NCBI GenBank assembly: GCA_964488025.1
Contig: CAZATJ010000002.1
Coordinates: 40,740 to 104,739 of the forward strand
DNA: 64,000 bases
DNA from: UBA1568 sp964488025
GTDB taxonomy: Bacteria; Patescibacteriota; Minisyncoccia; Moranbacterales; UBA1568
Direction: 5' to 3'
Made by a program: the position numbers and the translations under genes. Of the stretch, positions 8,817 through 17,254 are shown piece by piece. Numbering within the stretch: position 1 is the first letter of the stretch; every line of letters begins with the position of its first letter. The notes beneath the pieces are model-generated. The model had not been told where the DNA came from, did no database searches, and was given only the letters and a program-made list of their open reading frames with translations.

Positions 8817-8837
8817 AAGTCCTTGCATCGCAAGGCA
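8817..8837 (+). promoter_or_regulatory. Intergenic hairpin, copy 2
   Basis: CCTTGC (8821-8826) pairs with GCAAGG (8830-8835). The flanks AAGT and AACA and the 3-nt loop position match copy 1 at 8475-8496, and the A-T pair of copy 1 is G-C here. It directly follows the small membrane protein gene. Confidence 0.6.
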
Positions 8838-8841
8838 ACAG

Positions 8842-8877
8842 CAGGGAAGGGATGTAAAAATCCCGACCCTGTTTTTT
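8842..8877 (+). terminator. Rho-independent terminator
   Basis: Nested stems CAGGG/CCCTG (8842-8846 with 8867-8871) and GGGAT/ATCCC are followed by six T residues. It closes the GT2 and small membrane protein unit. Confidence 0.85.
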
Positions 8878-9010
8878 CTTTGCTTGAAAATAAGTGTACA
8901 ATGAAAAGGTAAACCTTTGATGAAAAAATATAGAAATTGCTTTCGAGAATCCTGCCCGATCTATAGAAAAAAAGAGTCACGAACAACAGGAACAGAAAAC
9001 GAAAATTGTC

Positions 9011-9805
9011 GTGATGCTCGGCGCGCGTTTTTTTCAAGAAGGAAAAGGTGATGGTCGTTCTCCTAGATTTCCTCTTATCCTCGACTCTCAAAAGGAGGGT
9101 ATGGCGAAAGAAGTGGTGGGTGGCGACTCGCGGATGCGCGCTCTGCAGCAGCTGTATGAAGAGTATCTCAAAGAGAATCGCAGCTCAGAACAGAATTTCA
9201 AGATATTCACGACAGGTGGGATCGAGAAGATCCAGACTGATTTTGAGGTCTTGGAACTCTCCCGTGCGGAAGAGGCCAAGAAAAAACTTTCTGAAAAATA
9301 CGGACTTCCAGAAGAAATAGTACAGGCGCTTCCCTCGAGTGGTTCAACACTGGGAAATGCCGCAGCCTTGGCAAAATGGATCAATCAGCACCTTGAAACA
9401 ATCGGTGATGTGCACGATATCGAGATCATCACCAATGAGTTTCATATCACGAGAGCGTGGGTTATGTTTGCAACCGCGTTTTATAAGAATGAGTATGGGA
9501 GAAATCTTGAATTAGACCCTGAAGATGTGAGAAGTATAGAGGCTATACTTGATAGCACGCTCGCAGACACAAAGAACGGCGATAAAAATGCCCTCCATCA
9601 AATTCAGGAAATCTACGAAAAATATTTAAAAAATCTCTCTATCAAAGTAAACCCTCTTATCGTAGAAGACATTCTTGCGCGAAGAGGGGAGTCCGGTGAG
9701 AAATATGCCGAACGTATCCGAGGAAATAAATTTGTTTTGGCTACACGGGAGATGGAACGAAATGGGATAAAAGATCTGATACATGGACGATACCAGGTGA
9801 AATAG
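9011..9805 (+). CDS. DUF218/YdcF-like protein with a probable N-terminal frame disruption
   Basis: Encodes 264 aa from GTG 9011 (ATG at 9014 is an alternative). The DUF218 pattern is visible: KIFTTGG near residue 63, SSGSTLGNAAALAKWI near 110, and the histidine motif ITNEFHITRAW near 140. The family normally begins one strand earlier, and the codons just upstream read TKIVV in the same frame, so this start truncates the first strand. An ATG at 8920 with a run of six A (8923-8928) is in another frame; removing one A would join it as MKNIEIAFEN to this frame. The family is thought to act on cell-envelope metabolites; the substrate is unknown. Confidence 0.7.
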   Translation: MMLGARFFQEGKGDGRSPRFPLILDSQKEGMAKEVVGGDSRMRALQQLYEEYLKENRSSEQNFKIFTTGGIEKIQTDFEVLELSRAEEAKKKLSEKYGLPEEIVQALPSSGSTLGNAAALAKWINQHLETIGDVHDIEIITNEFHITRAWVMFATAFYKNEYGRNLELDPEDVRSIEAILDSTLADTKNGDKNALHQIQEIYEKYLKNLSIKVNPLIVEDILARRGESGEKYAERIRGNKFVLATREMERNGIKDLIHGRYQVK

Positions 9806-9870
9806 TGCTGGTATAAGCGGTTTTTACTACGTTTCCTCGTCAATACCTTTGCATCACTTGAGAGGGTGTA

Positions 9871-9899
9871 TTGACATAGCTACTTATCTGTGCTATGAT
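9871..9899 (+). promoter_or_regulatory. Promoter
   Basis: TTGACA (9871-9876) and TATGAT (9894-9899) are separated by 17 bp and lie about 55 bp before the transporter gene. Confidence 0.75.
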
Positions 9900-9953
9900 T
9901 CAATGTCAAAATAAAAGGATATACTGTGTACATTACCAACTGAGGAGAAAGCT

Positions 9954-10856
9954 ATGAACTGGATATTACTCGCTGTTCTTGGCGCATTTGCACAGGCACT
10001 TGGTGCGGCGGTCAAGAAAAAGGCATTGCAGACGCCGGGGATGAATAACGTCATCGGCTTCATGTCGTTCGTGGCAGCCGGGATATTTTTCTTGGTACTG
10101 ATGTTTGTCACGGGGTCGACGTGGCCAGAGGATCTGTCTCCTTCATTTTTGCAGGCGATGTTCTGGTACGCAGGACTCAATATCATCGCGGTATGGTTTT
10201 TGTATAAGGCGCTCGATATCGCCGAGCTCAATTATCTGATGCCGTTTATGGTACTGACGAGTCTGTCAATGATTGTTCCGCCGATGATCATACTGGGGGA
10301 GATCCCTTCGCCGGGAAGTTTCCTTGGTATCATCATCATCGTGATCGGGGTTTTGTGGATGAATTATTCCCCGAAGAAAGACCTTTCTCTCGAGGATGAG
10401 AGACGCAAGCGCGACAATCGTCGAGGACTGCTGTATTTCCTGGCGACAGCGGCATGTTTTACAGTAGCGCCGACGGCAGCAAAGATCACCGTGCAAGAAA
10501 CTTCGGTGTTATTCGCATCAATGGTCGTACACCTATTGATCGGGTGCGGCTTCTTGGTCATAGCACTTATCGCCGGAGAACTCAAAAAAGTTTCGGCGGT
10601 CGTAAGAGGTGGGAAATTCGCCGGACTACGAAATGGTATCCTGCTCGCGGGAGTGGCGATTGTCATCGAGAATGGGAGTATCAATGCCGCACTTGAGATG
10701 GCGCCAGTCGCGTCGGTAATGGCGATCAAACGGCTTATGCCATTCTTCGCCTTTCTCATTGGTTACTTCTATTTCAAGGAGCAGACCGATGTGAGGAAAA
10801 AACTCCTGGCGACAGCACTACTCATCGCTGGGGCCGTATTGGTCACGATATTTTAA
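9954..10856 (+). CDS. EamA/DMT-superfamily transporter
   Basis: Encodes 300 aa in ten hydrophobic segments arranged as two repeats of five (residues 1-140 and 155-300), the hallmark of drug/metabolite exporters. It starts ILLAVLGAFAQALGAAVKKK and has the typical paired glycines near the ends of helices (LGEIPSPGSFLGIIIIVIGV, then KEQTDVRKKLLATALLIAG). A good promoter lies upstream, GAGGAGAAAGC precedes the ATG, and a small gene follows 16 bp later. It probably exports or imports a small metabolite; the substrate cannot be inferred. Confidence 0.88.
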   Translation: MNWILLAVLGAFAQALGAAVKKKALQTPGMNNVIGFMSFVAAGIFFLVLMFVTGSTWPEDLSPSFLQAMFWYAGLNIIAVWFLYKALDIAELNYLMPFMVLTSLSMIVPPMIILGEIPSPGSFLGIIIIVIGVLWMNYSPKKDLSLEDERRKRDNRRGLLYFLATAACFTVAPTAAKITVQETSVLFASMVVHLLIGCGFLVIALIAGELKKVSAVVRGGKFAGLRNGILLAGVAIVIENGSINAALEMAPVASVMAIKRLMPFFAFLIGYFYFKEQTDVRKKLLATALLIAGAVLVTIF

Positions 10857-10872
10857 CCAGTGGAGGTGTCCC

Positions 10873-11157
10873 ATGAACTTGAAAGCCGTCAAAAAAAATA
10901 GTATTCTCTCGGCCCAGCAGTTTGATCATCTAGTCGCCTATACAGGCGCCTATGATGTGTCTGTTGTAACGGTCATCGAGAAACTCACTGAAATGCGTGC
11001 GGTGGTATGTGCAAGCATCGGTAGCGTTTCTACGGCTATCGAAATGGACGGTATCGATGAATGTACCAGCGCATACGACAAGCTAATACAGGCCTTGAAG
11101 AACAAGGAAGTTTCAGCACAGGACTTGGCAACGCTCAAGACCTTACTACAAAACTAA
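10873..11157 (+). CDS. Small soluble protein of unknown function
   Basis: Encodes 94 aa, mostly helical by composition, with no membrane helix. A ribosome binding site (GGAGGT) precedes the ATG, and the gene follows the transporter gene by 16 bp, ending at a terminator, so the two form an operon. No family is recognised. Confidence 0.7.
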   Translation: MNLKAVKKNSILSAQQFDHLVAYTGAYDVSVVTVIEKLTEMRAVVCASIGSVSTAIEMDGIDECTSAYDKLIQALKNKEVSAQDLATLKTLLQN

Positions 11158-11183
11158 TCTTTCACGTCGATGCTTGTATTGAA

Positions 11184-11225
11184 CTGGGTTCCAACTGTTA
11201 AGTATTGGACCCAGCTTTTTTTTTA
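11184..11225 (+). terminator. Rho-independent terminator
   Basis: CTGGGTTCCAA (11184-11194) pairs with TTGGACCCAG (11205-11214, one bulge), followed by a long T tract. Confidence 0.88.
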
Positions 11226-11257
11226 CTTAAATATTGCTGTGATATACTGAAAACACT

Positions 11258-12388
11258 ATGAACATCGGTATCAATGCTTCATTTTTACGGAAGCCTGGCA
11301 CGGGGATTGGTCAGGTAACTTTCAGTTTTTTGGAAAAATTGAAAGAGCTTCCGACGTCTGATGAGTTCTTCATCTATACGGAAGAGGAATATCCGGAAAT
11401 AGGGTATCCCAAGCATTTTCATTTTAGGAACTTTCTTCCGTTTTGGAAACGGGACGATTTGATTCGTAAGTGGCTTTGGGAGCGACAAGTAGCAAGAGAA
11501 GCGAAAAAAGACGGGTGCGATGTATTTCTCAGTCTGTACCAAACAACCACGATTTTTCCGGCGGCTTTTCATCACGTCATGGTGGTACACGATATCATTC
11601 CGAGACTTTTTCCTGAGTATCGTGGAAACATGCGCCAAAAATGGTACTGGCAGGTGGTGGAGCGGGGAATTCGTCAGGCTAACCACATTATTACCATTTC
11701 TGAGGCGACCAAGAAAGATTTGCTTGGGTTCGGTATCGTTCCCGAAAGGATAACCGTTGCGTATCCGGATACCGCTTCGATATTCAAACGGATACCTTCC
11801 AAAGAAGAAGAACAGCGAGTTTTGGAAAAATATTCTCTTAAGCCGGGCTATATCTATCATGGCGGGGGACTTGAGATTCGGAAAAATACGGCTGGACTCC
11901 TCCACGCTTATAAGCAATTAGTGGATCATAATCAGACTGTTCCGCCACTCGTTATTTCCGGAAAGATTTTTTCGGAACAAAATCCGCTCGCAACGCCAGT
12001 AAGAAAAATGGTGCGGGAACTTGGACTGGAGAAGCAAGTACAGCTTCTTGATTTCGTCCCGGAAACGGATTTGCCGACCCTCTATAAAAACGCACTCTTT
12101 TTTATTTACCCGTCTTTTTATGAGGGGTTCGGTTTACCGGTACTCGAGGCGATTTGTATGGGCACACCGGTGCTCGTTTCTGATACCTCTTCGCTTCGGG
12201 AAGTGGCGGGGGAAGCAGCGCTTTACATCGATCCGCACAGCATCGATTCCATAGCATCCGGCATGTCGCGAGTCATAGCTGATGCTTCTCTCTTGGAACC
12301 TTTGCGGAGGGCGACGCAGGGCGGACAGGAACGCTTTAGTTGGCAGAGGTTTGTAGAAGCTGTGATCCATTCTTTGAAGGAAAGATAA
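11258..12388 (+). CDS. Glycosyltransferase family 4 (GT-B)
   Basis: Encodes 376 aa. The N-terminal half opens GINASFLRKPGTGIGQVTFS and has VVHDIIPRLFPEY near residue 110 (the HD acceptor-domain motif). The C-terminal half contains YIYHGGGLEIRKNTAGLL and the donor-site FFIYPSFYEGFGLPVLEAI near residue 290 (E-x7-E pattern). It is similar to mannosyl- or rhamnosyltransferases of O-antigen clusters. It heads a plus-strand operon with an O-antigen ligase-like gene, a second GT4 and an LCP transferase. Confidence 0.92.
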   Translation: MNIGINASFLRKPGTGIGQVTFSFLEKLKELPTSDEFFIYTEEEYPEIGYPKHFHFRNFLPFWKRDDLIRKWLWERQVAREAKKDGCDVFLSLYQTTTIFPAAFHHVMVVHDIIPRLFPEYRGNMRQKWYWQVVERGIRQANHIITISEATKKDLLGFGIVPERITVAYPDTASIFKRIPSKEEEQRVLEKYSLKPGYIYHGGGLEIRKNTAGLLHAYKQLVDHNQTVPPLVISGKIFSEQNPLATPVRKMVRELGLEKQVQLLDFVPETDLPTLYKNALFFIYPSFYEGFGLPVLEAICMGTPVLVSDTSSLREVAGEAALYIDPHSIDSIASGMSRVIADASLLEPLRRATQGGQERFSWQRFVEAVIHSLKER

Positions 12389-12392
12389 GCAT

Positions 12393-14027
12393 ATGTCTCT
12401 TTTTTTCTCTCTGTTCTCTCATTTTCGTCTCAATCGGTTTCTACTTCTTCTGGGAAGCGGAACCGCTTCGGTCGTTTTCATCATTCTCAAGAATATCGGA
12501 GCGTTACCCCTTGATAGCGTCACGTTCTTCTTTTTTTCTTTCATCCTTTTTCTTTTTTCCTTGTACCGACCCGGATGGGTCTTTCTTCTTTTCATCGGAG
12601 TTTTGCCGCTCGAAAGTGTCAACCTTGCTCCAGCGGCGTTTGGCGGGTTGATGCTGCGACCATATCAGTGGCTGACAGGCGTGCTTCTTTTGGCAGTCGG
12701 TATTCGCTTTATTTCAGGAAGACTTCCTTTTCGGATGTTTCAACCTCGGTTTTTTGATGCGTTTCCTCTCGTGATGACTCTGGGAGCCTTTCTTGGCCTT
12801 TTTTGGGCACCGATTCCGACATTGGCTCTGAAGCAGGCTTTGGTGGTAATGTCTTTTGCCTCGGTGTATTTTTTGGGACGGATATTTCTCCGTACCCTCT
12901 ATGACGTGCGCCAAACTATCCCATTTTTTCTGGTTTCGAGTAGTATCGTTTTCGGCTATGCACTTTGGCAGAACGTGCGCTTTCTTTTTGGTCAGGTCAG
13001 CTTTCAGGTAATGGCCGGGCGGCCCAATGGTACGTTCGAAGAAGCGGATTGGTTGGGAATGTTTACTCTGCTCGCTTTTGGAGTGGCTCTGGCACTGCTT
13101 GCTCGGACGCTTCATTTCTTGAGAGAGACAACTGAAAAGACTAAGGCGGTTATTCAACTTACCGGAACCGTTTTCTTCCTGACGCTGACCTTTGTGGTGC
13201 TGATCATTACGGTGGCTCGGAGTGCTTGGCTTGGGGCTGTCGTTCTTATGCTGGTCTTCGTTTCCGGGTTACTTTTCCGACGAGGAATTTCATCGTTCCG
13301 AAAATCTTTTCGTAAGATGTTTTCTTTCTTTTTTCTGATGACCCTTTCGTTTCTTCTTGCTTCAGGAGCGGTGTGGGGCTTTCACCTGAGTCCGTTTCAG
13401 TTTCTGAATCGTATCCAAAGTACGGGAAGTGGCTGGCAAAAAATAACCGTTTCCTGTTTCAGTGCTGATACGGCATTGCCGCAAAAACTGAGCGATATGT
13501 CAGAGCTCGCGCTGAATGGTTGTCGGCACATTCTTTTGGAAGAAATCGGACAAGAAGAACGGGCAGGAAGATTCGTTCAGGAAGTCTATCGTCCCGATCC
13601 TAACGTTTCGATTCGGCAGGAGATTTATGGGAAGGTATGGAGCATTGGGAAAAAACATCCTTTTGCCGGTATCGGTTTTGGAAGCATTTCTTCATTTCTG
13701 GGAACCGATGAGCGTGGAATGGGTCTCAATGCGAGTAATATCTTTTTTGAGGTGTGGCTCGGTAGCGGCCTGATGGGACTGCTTGCCTTGAGCATCTTTC
13801 TCTGTCTTCTGGTGTTCCGATCTTGGCAGTGGTATCGTGAAGCGACAGAGGTCTTGGAGTATCAGTTCGCCCTATTCTTGTTGGCGACACTGTTCGGTCT
13901 CACGGTTTTCAATCTTTTTAATTCTGGTTTGTTGCTTGGGTTTTTCTTCGCTTTTCTTTCCTTCGGGGCGCTGGCGCTTGAGAGGAAGACGGGAGCTCAG
14001 TCCCGCAAAGAAGTATTCTATGAATGA
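12393..14027 (+). CDS. O-antigen ligase / polymerase-like polytopic membrane protein
   Basis: Encodes 544 aa with about 12 hydrophobic helices. The central long loop (residues ~320-425) is extracytoplasmic, as in the Wzy/WaaL family, and the region before it contains VVLIITVARSAWLGAVV, matching the conserved T-x-S-R-(G/A) helix of Wzy_C domains. A conserved His lies in GKKHPFAGIGFGSI near residue 420. It begins 4 bp after the GT4 stop and overlaps the next GT4 by 8 bp. Ligase or polymerase activity on a lipid-linked glycan is the family role. Confidence 0.85.
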   Translation: MSLFFSLFSHFRLNRFLLLLGSGTASVVFIILKNIGALPLDSVTFFFFSFILFLFSLYRPGWVFLLFIGVLPLESVNLAPAAFGGLMLRPYQWLTGVLLLAVGIRFISGRLPFRMFQPRFFDAFPLVMTLGAFLGLFWAPIPTLALKQALVVMSFASVYFLGRIFLRTLYDVRQTIPFFLVSSSIVFGYALWQNVRFLFGQVSFQVMAGRPNGTFEEADWLGMFTLLAFGVALALLARTLHFLRETTEKTKAVIQLTGTVFFLTLTFVVLIITVARSAWLGAVVLMLVFVSGLLFRRGISSFRKSFRKMFSFFFLMTLSFLLASGAVWGFHLSPFQFLNRIQSTGSGWQKITVSCFSADTALPQKLSDMSELALNGCRHILLEEIGQEERAGRFVQEVYRPDPNVSIRQEIYGKVWSIGKKHPFAGIGFGSISSFLGTDERGMGLNASNIFFEVWLGSGLMGLLALSIFLCLLVFRSWQWYREATEVLEYQFALFLLATLFGLTVFNLFNSGLLLGFFFAFLSFGALALERKTGAQSRKEVFYE

Positions 14028-15159
14028 AATACGGGCTATCGATATACGGATTCTTGGAAAAAAGCGTACCGGTGATGAGGCGGTGTTTTTCAATCTGACC
14101 AAGGAGCTTTTGGCACTTGATCAGGAGCATACCTATCTGCTTCTGACTGACGAGCGTGACCCACAGAAGATTGCCTTGCTTCAGGGGCGACTCGGATGTG
14201 TCGGACAAAAAAATGTGCGTTTCGTGCCACTTTTTGGAAAAAATCGTTTTGTCTGGAACCTTGTGACCCTGCCATGGTTTCTTCTGAAACATCGGGTTGA
14301 TACCTATCATACGCAGTACATTCTTCCTTTTTTTGTCCCGAAACGTACTGCCGTGTTGCTTCACATTCATGATGTTTCTTTTCGCGCGTTCCCGTCGCTT
14401 ATCGGGTGGAAAGACCGCCTCTTCCTTTCTCTATTTATTCCGCGATCACTTTCGCGAGCTGACCGCATTCTTGTACCATCACAGTTTACGAAAGACGAAA
14501 TAAAGCGCTATTACGGTACTGCTTTGGAAAAGATCGTCGTTATCCAAAATGCCTTCAGCAAGGATTTTCTCGTTCAGGAGGGAGACTTACCGGCTGTGCG
14601 GAAAAAATATGGTCTTCCGGAGCACTTTATTTTGTATGTCGGGACGCTCCAGCCCCGAAAAAATATCGCCTTCCTTGTTCGAGCTTTTGCCGAGGTAAAA
14701 AAACGTCTTCCTCGTTTTCATCTGGTGCTGGTTGGGGATCGGAAAGGACACCATTTCGACAATGAAATAGAAAACGCCATTCGTGAGCTTGATTTGTCGG
14801 CCAGTGTCTTTTTTCCGGGATACGTCGATCAACGCGACTTGCCGACATTCATCCGTGCCTCGTCAGCTTTCGTTTTTCCGTCATTGTATGAAGGATTTGG
14901 GATCCCGCTTCTTGAGGCAATGAGTCAGGGTGTGCCAGTGGCAGCATCGGACATCCCTTGTTTCCGGGAGGTGGCTGGAGACGCGGCCCTCTACTTCAAT
15001 CCTTTGAGTATTGCCTCATGTGAGGAAAAACTGTATACTCTTCTTACTGATATGAGCCTGAGAGACAACGGTATTTTCCTGGGGAGAAGCCGTCTTTCTC
15101 TTTTTTCTTGGGAAAAAAGCGCGGCATCGCTTAACTCTCTCTACGAGACGCTCGAGTAA
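14020..15159 (+). CDS. Glycosyltransferase family 4 (GT-B)
   Basis: Encodes 379 aa from ATG 14020, chosen because the family domain begins directly at NEIRAIDIRILGKK; a longer frame upstream overlaps the O-antigen ligase gene and has no homology-like sequence. Motifs are LLHIHDVSFRAFPSL near residue 115, ILYVGTLQPRKNIAFLV near 207, and FVFPSLYEGFGIPLLEAMS near 292. It resembles the GT4 at 11258 and probably adds another sugar in the same pathway. Confidence 0.92.
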   Translation: MNEIRAIDIRILGKKRTGDEAVFFNLTKELLALDQEHTYLLLTDERDPQKIALLQGRLGCVGQKNVRFVPLFGKNRFVWNLVTLPWFLLKHRVDTYHTQYILPFFVPKRTAVLLHIHDVSFRAFPSLIGWKDRLFLSLFIPRSLSRADRILVPSQFTKDEIKRYYGTALEKIVVIQNAFSKDFLVQEGDLPAVRKKYGLPEHFILYVGTLQPRKNIAFLVRAFAEVKKRLPRFHLVLVGDRKGHHFDNEIENAIRELDLSASVFFPGYVDQRDLPTFIRASSAFVFPSLYEGFGIPLLEAMSQGVPVAASDIPCFREVAGDAALYFNPLSIASCEEKLYTLLTDMSLRDNGIFLGRSRLSLFSWEKSAASLNSLYETLE

Positions 15160-15180
15160 ATAAAATAAGCTTAATACTCT

Positions 15181-16401
15181 ATGGATTTCTTCCATAAAAC
15201 CGACCCGGATTCCTTGGGGCAGGGGAAAACAGTCAAAAAGAGGCGTTGGCTGAGAATCGTGCTTTTTTTCTTGGCACTCATTTTTATTGGGGGCGCTGTT
15301 TTTGCCTGGAAAACAGGAATAACCCTCGATAAGGTTTCGCAGGGCAATGCCAATATTTTCAAGAGTCTGGTGAAGTCTTTGCCTGGAGTGGAAAAGACAC
15401 TGAAGGGCGAAAAAGAGGGTCGGGTAAACATTCTTCTCTTGGGTATGCGTGGCGAAGGCGTTGGAGGCGGCAGTCTTTTAGCTGATACTATCATGTTGCT
15501 TTCTATCCATCCGAAAAATGGCGAGACCGACATGAGTAAGGCATCACTTATTTCCATTCCGCGCGATCTGTATGTCAAAGTACCTGGCCGTGACGAGCAT
15601 CGCAAAATCAATGCGGTGTATGCTTTGGGTGAAGAACGTTCTCATGGCGGCGGCATAGAGGATATGCGCACCATCGTTTCCGAGGTGACAGGGCTCGATA
15701 TTCCCTATGGAGTCACCATCAATTTTCAGGGTTTTAAGGATTTGGTCAATGCTATCGGTGGCATCACAGTACATCTTGATCAGCCGTTTGAGGAAGGGAT
15801 GCAATTTCGGGGACTGGAGAAGCGGTGTGATGGCCTCAAGTACACGATTTTTTCAGGAAACTACGAGGAAAAGAGAATCAAGAGAAAAAACGGTACTTAC
15901 TACGCCAATCCGAAGCGGTACCCGCTTTGTTTTGAAAAGATGACACCGGAAACTACGGCAGCGCTGGAGTGTGGCGGCGACTTTAAGATTCCGGCCGGGG
16001 ACAATCTTCTTGATGGCGACAAGGCACTCTGTTATGCGCGGGCTCGTTATACTTCCAGCGACTTTGATCGGGCTCGCCGTCAGCAGGAAGTCATCAAGCT
16101 CATCAAGGAAAAGTCGCTCTCTTTAGGGACACTGACTGATTTTTCCAAAGTGAGCGCCATGCTGGAGAGTTTAGGAAACAATGTCAGTACCAATTTGGAA
16201 GCCTGGGAGATGAAGCAGCTACTGGATCTCTATCAGAAAGCTGGCGATGCGGGGACGATCAATCAGAAGGTGCTCGAAAATTCTGAGGAGGGGTTGCTCT
16301 ATAATCCGCCCCAGACCAAAGAGACCGGCTATATCCTTCTTCCGATTGGGGATAATTATGATCGTATTCATGATTTGTTCAAAAGTTCTCTCAACTATTA
16401 A
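15181..16401 (+). CDS. LytR-CpsA-Psr (LCP) family glycopolymer transferase
   Basis: Encodes 406 aa. A charged N terminus (KKRRW) and one helix at residues 22-44 anchor it. The LCP domain follows: VNILLLGMRGEG near residue 82, the substrate-phosphate arginine in SIPRDLYVKVPG near 123, and CYARARYTSSDFDRARRQQ near 283. A Cys-containing insertion (residues ~215-265) is longer than usual. LCP enzymes transfer polyprenyl-linked polymers to peptidoglycan or proteins outside the membrane. Its position after the ligase and GT genes fits attachment of the polymer made here. Confidence 0.9.
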   Translation: MDFFHKTDPDSLGQGKTVKKRRWLRIVLFFLALIFIGGAVFAWKTGITLDKVSQGNANIFKSLVKSLPGVEKTLKGEKEGRVNILLLGMRGEGVGGGSLLADTIMLLSIHPKNGETDMSKASLISIPRDLYVKVPGRDEHRKINAVYALGEERSHGGGIEDMRTIVSEVTGLDIPYGVTINFQGFKDLVNAIGGITVHLDQPFEEGMQFRGLEKRCDGLKYTIFSGNYEEKRIKRKNGTYYANPKRYPLCFEKMTPETTAALECGGDFKIPAGDNLLDGDKALCYARARYTSSDFDRARRQQEVIKLIKEKSLSLGTLTDFSKVSAMLESLGNNVSTNLEAWEMKQLLDLYQKAGDAGTINQKVLENSEEGLLYNPPQTKETGYILLPIGDNYDRIHDLFKSSLNY

Positions 16402-16422
16402 AACTGCTGAACAATCCTGGTG

Positions 16423-17247
16423 ATGGAAACGAAAGAGCTTACTATTGCTGTCAATAGCTATAGAAATCCAGAGATTCTCCGTCTCTGCCTTCAGTCTATA
16501 CGGAAAGAGATGTCCCAGACAGCTATTGATTACGAGGTATTGGTGGCCGATAGCGCTACTGAGGAGGACACGGAAATGATGATGCGGGAAGAATTTCCGG
16601 AGATCCGTTTTTTCCCTTTTGTTTCCAATGTCGGATTCAAAACACTGGTCAACACTTCTCTTGATGAAGCTTGGGGAGAATATGTTTTTCTTATCAACAG
16701 TGATATCATACTCAGTCCCGGTGCCGTTCCGGCCATGCTTGATTATCTCAAACAACATCCCGAAGCGGGTGTTTTAGGACCAAAGCAGTTCAATTTCAAC
16801 GGCACTCTTCAGCGGAGCTGTTTTCACTTTTATCGTCCGCAGACGATTCTTTATCGTCGGACATGGCTCGGAAAACTTCCCTTTGCCAAAAAACATCTGG
16901 CCTGGTTCACCCTGGCAGATCAGGATCTTTCCGTACCGATTGCCGTAGACTGGATTATCGGTTCCGCGCTTCTGGTTTCACGAGAAAAGGCGAAACTGGT
17001 TGGACCCATGGATGACCGCTTTTTTATGTATATGGAAGATGTCGATTGGTGCCGTCGTTTTTGGGAAAAAGGATTCAAGGTGATACATTTTCCAGGTGCC
17101 TTTGTGTACCATTATCATGGGAAAGGAAGTGCTAAGGGTGGATTTTTCGGCTCACTTCTCTTTAATCGTCTTACTTGGTATCATATTGAAAGCGCGCTCA
17201 AATATTTTTGGAAGTATTATCGTGAACCATTGCCACCGGTAAGGTAA
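16423..17247 (+). CDS. Glycosyltransferase family 2, rhamnosyltransferase-like
   Basis: Encodes 274 aa from ATG 16423; the GTG immediately before is a possible start. GT-A motifs: TIAVNSYRNPEILRLCL at the start, VLVADSATEED near residue 45, and the metal-binding FLINSDIILSP near 90. The acceptor-side WCRRFWEKGFKVIHFPGA, preceded by FFMYMEDVDW, is the WbbL/RfbF-type signature. It follows the LCP gene by about 20 bp in the same operon. Confidence 0.9.
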   Translation: METKELTIAVNSYRNPEILRLCLQSIRKEMSQTAIDYEVLVADSATEEDTEMMMREEFPEIRFFPFVSNVGFKTLVNTSLDEAWGEYVFLINSDIILSPGAVPAMLDYLKQHPEAGVLGPKQFNFNGTLQRSCFHFYRPQTILYRRTWLGKLPFAKKHLAWFTLADQDLSVPIAVDWIIGSALLVSREKAKLVGPMDDRFFMYMEDVDWCRRFWEKGFKVIHFPGAFVYHYHGKGSAKGGFFGSLLFNRLTWYHIESALKYFWKYYREPLPPVR

Positions 17248-17254
17248 AATAATT

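Noticed and set aside
13837..14019. Longer N terminus for the GT4 at 14020.
   Set aside because: It overlaps the O-antigen ligase gene and encodes no family-like sequence; ATG 14020 fits the domain start.
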